This document shows positions 58,817 to 64,000 of a stretch of 64,000 nucleotides of DNA, piece by piece. How positions within the stretch are numbered: position 1 is the first letter of the stretch; every line of letters begins with the position of its first letter. This DNA is from Byssochlamys sp. IMV 00236 (taxonomy: Eukaryota; Ascomycota; Eurotiomycetes; Eurotiales; Thermoascaceae). Under the pieces are notes generated by a model. It ran no database searches. It saw only the letters and a list, made by a program, of their open reading frames with translations, and was not told the origin of the DNA. Made by a program: the position numbers and the translations under genes. The DNA lies in assembly GCA_001931875.2 (NCBI GenBank), contig MSJH02000814.1, positions 124,001 through 188,000 on the forward strand, given 5' to 3'.

Positions 58817-61158
58817 CTATTCTCCACCAAGGACAGGGCCCATCATCAACACTTCTACGAACTGATCCTTCTCAATCCTCCCCTTACCCGGATTCAAGAC
58901 TAACAGTGCATTCGCCCCAGCCAGACTACCCACTCTTGAGCTTCGCTGACCAACCCCGGCACCAGGGCCGCCAAGTCCTGTACTAGTTGCGTAGAGGCGT
59001 CCGTCGGATCGCGAAGCGACAACAACAGCACGGTGGTATTCTGTACGTTTGGGGTCCAGGGGAATAGCATGAGTCAATGTAGCCGAGACCAAGGGGAGAC
59101 CCAAAGCCGTGTGTGGTTTGGGAACTGTGGCTGCAAGAGGTGTCTGGCCCATGCCGCTCAGCTTGTGCAATGATGGAAGCACAAACAGGTTTAACGTCAC
59201 TAAGGCAGAAGCAGGATTCCCCGGGAGGGCGAAAATAAGCTTCGTCTCTCTTTCTTGCTGTGCGGATGCGCCTGATGATGACATGGCTGGTTTGTATGGG
59301 ACTGTCGCGAAGGTTGTAGGCTTGCCGGGCTTCATTGAGACGCGGCCAAAGTGGATTGTGCCGCCAAGGGAACGCTCAATTGTAGGCTTGAGCAGGTCCA
59401 GTTCACCCATTGATACACCTCCTGTAGTAACGATCACGTCCACAGGTTTGTTAGCACCTGGTCCGACTCCGCGCAATGCTCCACGCAACGATTGTTCGAT
59501 TTGGCCCACTGGAGTATCACGAGCGATTCCAAGATCAACAGTCTCAAAGCCCCAGGCCTTCAAAGCGGATATCAGGGATGGACGGTTCGAGTCTCGAATC
59601 TGACCTCCCTCCAGCTTCTTCGGGTCATTGTACTCGACTAGTTCATCGCCGGTGCTCAGGACACCTACACGAGGCTTCTTGTAGACTTTCACTGTCTTGG
59701 TTCCTGTCGACGCCAACAGACCAACCTCGCCTCCCACAGCTGTGATGAGGTCTCCTTTTTGAAGAATCTTGGACCCCAGAGAAACATCACTTCCTGGTTC
59801 GCGTATATTTTCACCAGGCTTGATATCCGCTGTTAGTATTTCAACAGTTGCTTCTTCCGTGCCATCAGGAGTGGATGATGCTAGAACAGTGTCTTCCACC
59901 ATGACCACTGCATTCGCGTTTGGAGGGAGAGGTGCTCCTGTAGTGATCCTTGCGATACTTCCAGGCTCCAGCGGTGGAGGCATAGAACCAGCCTGGGCGT
60001 GAGATACAGAAGCCACAGGGAAGACACCTTTGCTGCTTGGTCCAGCAGATGGCGACTCGGGTGCAATGAGAGCGTAGCCATCCACGATACTAGCTCGATA
60101 GGCAGGTACTGCCTCTCCCGCATAGACATCTTCAGCAATCACTGATCCTACAAGATCAGCTGTCACCGGAACTTCAACAATTGTTGGCTCGGGTGCCTTC
60201 TCGCTTATCACCTTGAGCGCTTCATCCACAGAGAGCATTGGGTAGGGCGAGTTCCGATATCTCCGCGTAGGTCCAGCATTGGGATCATTAGACTGTGGTC
60301 TCTCTGAAGGTAACGTATGTGCTTTGGGGATAGTATGACCGTGTGAATGGCCATGTCCATGAGAATGAGAATGAGAATGGTCATGATGGCCATGGTGGTG
60401 ATGGTGGCCTGAGGACTCTCCACCACTGGAGGAAGATACACCAGCTTGCGCTTCTAGTTTCTTAACGCCCCCAGCGTGGATGGATCTTGAATTAGCACCA
60501 GCCGCCTGAATGCATGCGTGAGGCAATAGCTTGATCACTGCTTCCAGGTTCTCTTTTGCGCCTTTAGGTGACCCTGGCAGAGTGAGAATCAGGGTCTTGT
60601 TCCGTATTCCCGCTACAGGCCTAGCCATCATTGCAACTGCTCGCCATTAGCGTGTTTGTTGATGGGAACAAAAGTCTCGTATCCTTACATGGAGTCACCT
60701 GTAGTGAAGCTGCCAGCATTCCATGCCTGAAAATATCATCAGCTTACATAGCTCCTTGGAGTGATCCAGAGGAATCTACTCACACAAGTCCAGGGGCATG
60801 ACGGTGAATAAGAGGCGATACTGCCTGATAGATACCCGTTGGAGTCAGCTTATAAACTGATAAAGCGTGCAGCACTATGTTAACAGACCTCGGGAGTATT
60901 ATCCTTGACAGCAAAACCTGTTCCACCAGTTGTGATTATGAGGTTGAACTGTTCTTCTCCATCTGACCAATTTCTGATCGCTAGTTGGATATCTAAGACG
61001 TTATCAGGGACGATCTTGGTGACTGGCGTTTCCCAGTTGCTAGACCCTTCCGCAGCAAACGTAGCAGTCAATGCAGCCCCAGCCTTATCAGATGACGGAT
61101 CCTGAGCTGCAGTATCCGATACAACCAGAATTGCTGCTCTCAATTTACCCTCTGCCAT
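58817..61158 (-). CDS. cnxE: Gephyrin-type molybdenum cofactor biosynthesis protein (MogA-MoeA fusion)
   Basis: Minus-strand exons 61158-60889, 60824-60784, 60726-60689 and 60636-58817 give 722 aa. Exons 2 and 3 are only 41 and 38 nt. The N-terminal G domain (about 1-165) adenylylates molybdopterin: AAILVVSDTAA, LIITTGGTGF, VTPFAMMARPVAGIR and LILTLPGSPKGAKENLEAV. The C-terminal E domain (about 240-722) inserts molybdate: YRASIVDGYAL, ITTGAPLPPNANAVVMVEDT, IREPGSDV, VGVLSTGDELVE, VIVTTGGVSMGE and LIFALPGNPASALV. G precedes E as in gephyrin, opposite to plant Cnx1. A linker at about 194-217 is almost pure His/Gly/Ser. The start gives MAEGKLRAAILV; upstream in-frame sequence is not conserved. 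In Aspergillus the gene is needed for nitrate reductase activity (family knowledge). Confidence 0.96.
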
Positions 61159-61634
61159 TTTGCGTGATATAGTAATAGTTGTCTTATCAGGTGAGGGGTA
61201 GCGATGTTGGGGAAATAAGCTTAGGTTAGCTTGCCCGAAAGGATATGTCCCGAGAATCAGCCGCAAGCCCCGATTTGGCAGTCATGAATGGAGAACATTC
61301 CATGGCAGAGATAGCTCAGATTGACTTGAAAAATAAATGGTGTCGCAATGGAATATCTTTCACTCTAATGTGAGTATCCAGGGTGTGATTCATTTCATAT
61401 TCCAGAACATAGCCTTAATAATGTACACCAACCCGGAAAGATACAGGGAAACCAGTGGCATCATGCCCCCGAATCCATAAACGAGAAATCTTACAATCAT
61501 GTCGAGACCATACGCCCCAATGCTATATACGCTATCATGGAAAGGAAAATGTCATGGTGTGATATCCTGCGCACTGACCACTTTTCTCCATAACTGCCCC
61601 GAATCCTCGATCTCTAACTGCCAACTGCTACCAT
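61159..61634. other. cnxE upstream region and VMA16 3' flank
   Basis: No ORF of interest. It presumably holds the cnxE promoter; I recognise no specific nitrogen-regulator cluster with confidence. Confidence 0.45.
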
Positions 61635-62476
61635 CTACTCGAAATCCAGAGCCTTCCCTCCCACCAGCAGACCAACAATCAGTCCGAAAAGTCCAAGGAC
61701 GGAACTGAAAATCTCGATAACGAGGATTTTCACGAAGCTAGGAGGCACGGTGTCAGCGATGCTATGACGCAACCACAGAACGTAGGGGAACTAACAGGCT
61801 GGGGTCCGCGGCATCTGCTAGAGCTGCGCCACTTCCATTGATACCGACGGAGATACCACAGATCAGGTTGCACACTCCCACGGTGATTCCTCCCCAGAAG
61901 AGAGCATAACCAGTGTAGTAGTTGCTGCTCGAGTAGATGCCATCACCTGCAACGAGATTCAACTTCGAAGAGAAGACGATGGCCATAATGACGCCATAGA
62001 TAGCGACGACCTCGCAGAAAATAATGGAGATCAAGTTCTTCGTTCGTATTCTGGGAGCTTTGACACCTCCACCAACGATCGAGGAACCGGTAAGGAAGAT
62101 ACCCCTTGACAGACCGTAGTGTCAGTACTATGTGCAAGCACGCAAATTGCTGGAGAGAGTTCTTGTCTCGTACCATGCTGCTCCAACCACGGACAGACCT
62201 ATGCAGCTCGCAATACCAACGTTCGCCCATGCGTACGGGGAGACGCTTTCGAGGAATTGACCGACCTATCCCACGCCGTCAGACAAAGACTCGGTACTAA
62301 AGAAACACGGAATCTCATACGTTAAATGCCTCTCCATTGCCGTGGAAGAGCATATCTATCAGAAAGTTCTGTTAGCCAGCGCGTTTCCTCTCGCTCGACA
62401 CGGTGGAGATCAACTCACAAGCTCCGACCACGGTCAGGGAGAACGTCGCAAGACCAGCTGGATAGGAAAGGCCCAT
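61635..62476 (-). CDS. vma16: V-ATPase proteolipid subunit c''
   Basis: Minus-strand exons 62476-62419, 62355-62321, 62265-62174, 62104-61796 and 61737-61635 give 198 aa. Membrane helices carry [40 protein letters not shown], then [15 protein letters not shown] with the proton-carrying Glu93, then [19 protein letters not shown] and [17 protein letters not shown]. This is nearly the full pattern of yeast Vma16. The start at 62476 lies in a strong context (CAGCCATGGG). The upstream frame has no in-frame Met, and a 247-nt intron appears to sit in the 5' leader. The protein sits in the V0 ring that moves protons into vacuoles and Golgi. Confidence 0.95.
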
Positions 62477-62934
62477 GGCTGGGATGAGTCCAAGTCTATT
62501 CACAGAACAAAACAGAAACAAATTCGCAGGCCGCAGGGAACACTGGGAGATGAGATCCTGGCGGCAGCAAGCGTCTTGATGTTTGGGCGTGGTGGTCAGT
62601 AGAGGTCGCCGGAGCCCGCGGTCGGAACGGAGAAGCAAGCGCAGCAGCCGCGCGGGTGACGGACCTGCCCTTCTGGCCTCGGCGCTCCCCCACGAGCCCC
62701 CGATTAAGACGGATCCATGGATTGGCACTCTGTGTAGCTTACCTGTCTAGTCGACAATTCTCCTGCAGCACCTGGATCAACCACCAGGCCACGGTCTAGT
62801 CGTTGCCGACTTTGAGGAGGAGACGTTCTTCGGCTTTGCCGACTCCTTTTCTCGACTCCTCTTTTATCAGCCTCCAGCACCCTCTAGCACTTCCACCAGC
62901 TACCCCTGATACCGTTCTATAAACCTCGGTCACC
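62477..62934. promoter_or_regulatory. Bidirectional vma16/ypt6 promoter with a vma16 leader intron
   Basis: Only 458 bp separate the divergent starts of vma16 and ypt6. On the minus strand a donor CAG|GTAAGC at 62742 and an acceptor GAATAG at 62496 frame a 247-nt intron in the vma16 5' leader. The ypt6 leader (62800-62934) is C/T-rich. Thus the two genes' control sequences must overlap within about 150 bp. Confidence 0.6.
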
Positions 62935-63887
<953 letters not shown>

Positions 63888-64000
63888 ATGTCCGGACGTA
63901 ATATCCGATTGTTCTTTTTCCTGTCTATAACCTCCGTGATGTCTCGCTGTATATCCTTTTTCCGGCCGGGCATGGCATGTCTAGACCAGGCTCTCTTGGA

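Overview
The window is nuclear DNA of a filamentous ascomycete, most likely a Eurotiomycete close to Aspergillus. The signs are many 50-130 nt GT-AG introns with CTGAC/CTAAC-like branch sites, a gephyrin-type fused molybdenum-cofactor gene (cnxE layout), a fungal DASH subunit, fungal Rho4 and DUF3638 families, and pyrimidine-rich 5' leaders. There is no operon structure, rRNA, convincing tRNA, CRISPR array or intact transposon. All spliced models below were assembled by hand from splice signals and family similarity. For each intact multi-exon gene the summed exon length is a multiple of three with one terminal stop.

Layout. At 1-3419 (minus) lies a decayed DUF6606/DUF3638/DUF3645 giant gene that runs off the left edge. 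At 4737-6629 is an AIM9/APH-like kinase-fold gene whose catalytic aspartate is replaced. From 6.6 to 19.7 kb there is an almost gene-free tract of microsatellites, T-rich and RIP-like stretches, broken only by one small disordered-protein gene (14915-15478). At 19.7-25.7 kb are ribosomal protein uL15, a possible FAD-monooxygenase relic, the box C/D snoRNP assembly factor BCD1 and a long coiled-coil protein. At 26.8-36.5 kb are a secreted GH16 glycosidase, a very large Ulp1-type SUMO protease with an unusual tandem-repeat leader, and an LCB3-type sphingoid-base-phosphate phosphatase. At 38.2-40.9 kb are Rho4 GTPase and DASH subunit Dad1. From 41 to 46 kb is another sparse region with one 78-aa ORF. 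At 46.2-50.9 kb are SmF, a UPF0587/DUF866 zinc protein and a phenol 2-monooxygenase-like flavoprotein, all on the minus strand. At 52.8-63.9 kb are two adjacent uncharacterised ORFs, a DDHD phospholipase, cnxE, V-ATPase subunit c'' and the Ypt6/Rab6 GTPase, the last two sharing a divergent promoter.

The intact genes are mostly housekeeping functions: translation, splicing, snoRNP assembly, SUMO processing, mitosis, vesicle traffic, vacuolar acidification, lipid and molybdenum-cofactor metabolism. They do not form one pathway. I see no secondary-metabolite cluster or evident new multi-gene system. The most unusual signals are the catalytically altered kinase-fold protein, the multiply broken DUF3638 gene, the repeat-bearing leader and 1.1-kb-plus disordered extension of the SUMO protease, the two ORFs 19 nt apart at 53.25 kb, and the two small genes isolated in long non-coding tracts.
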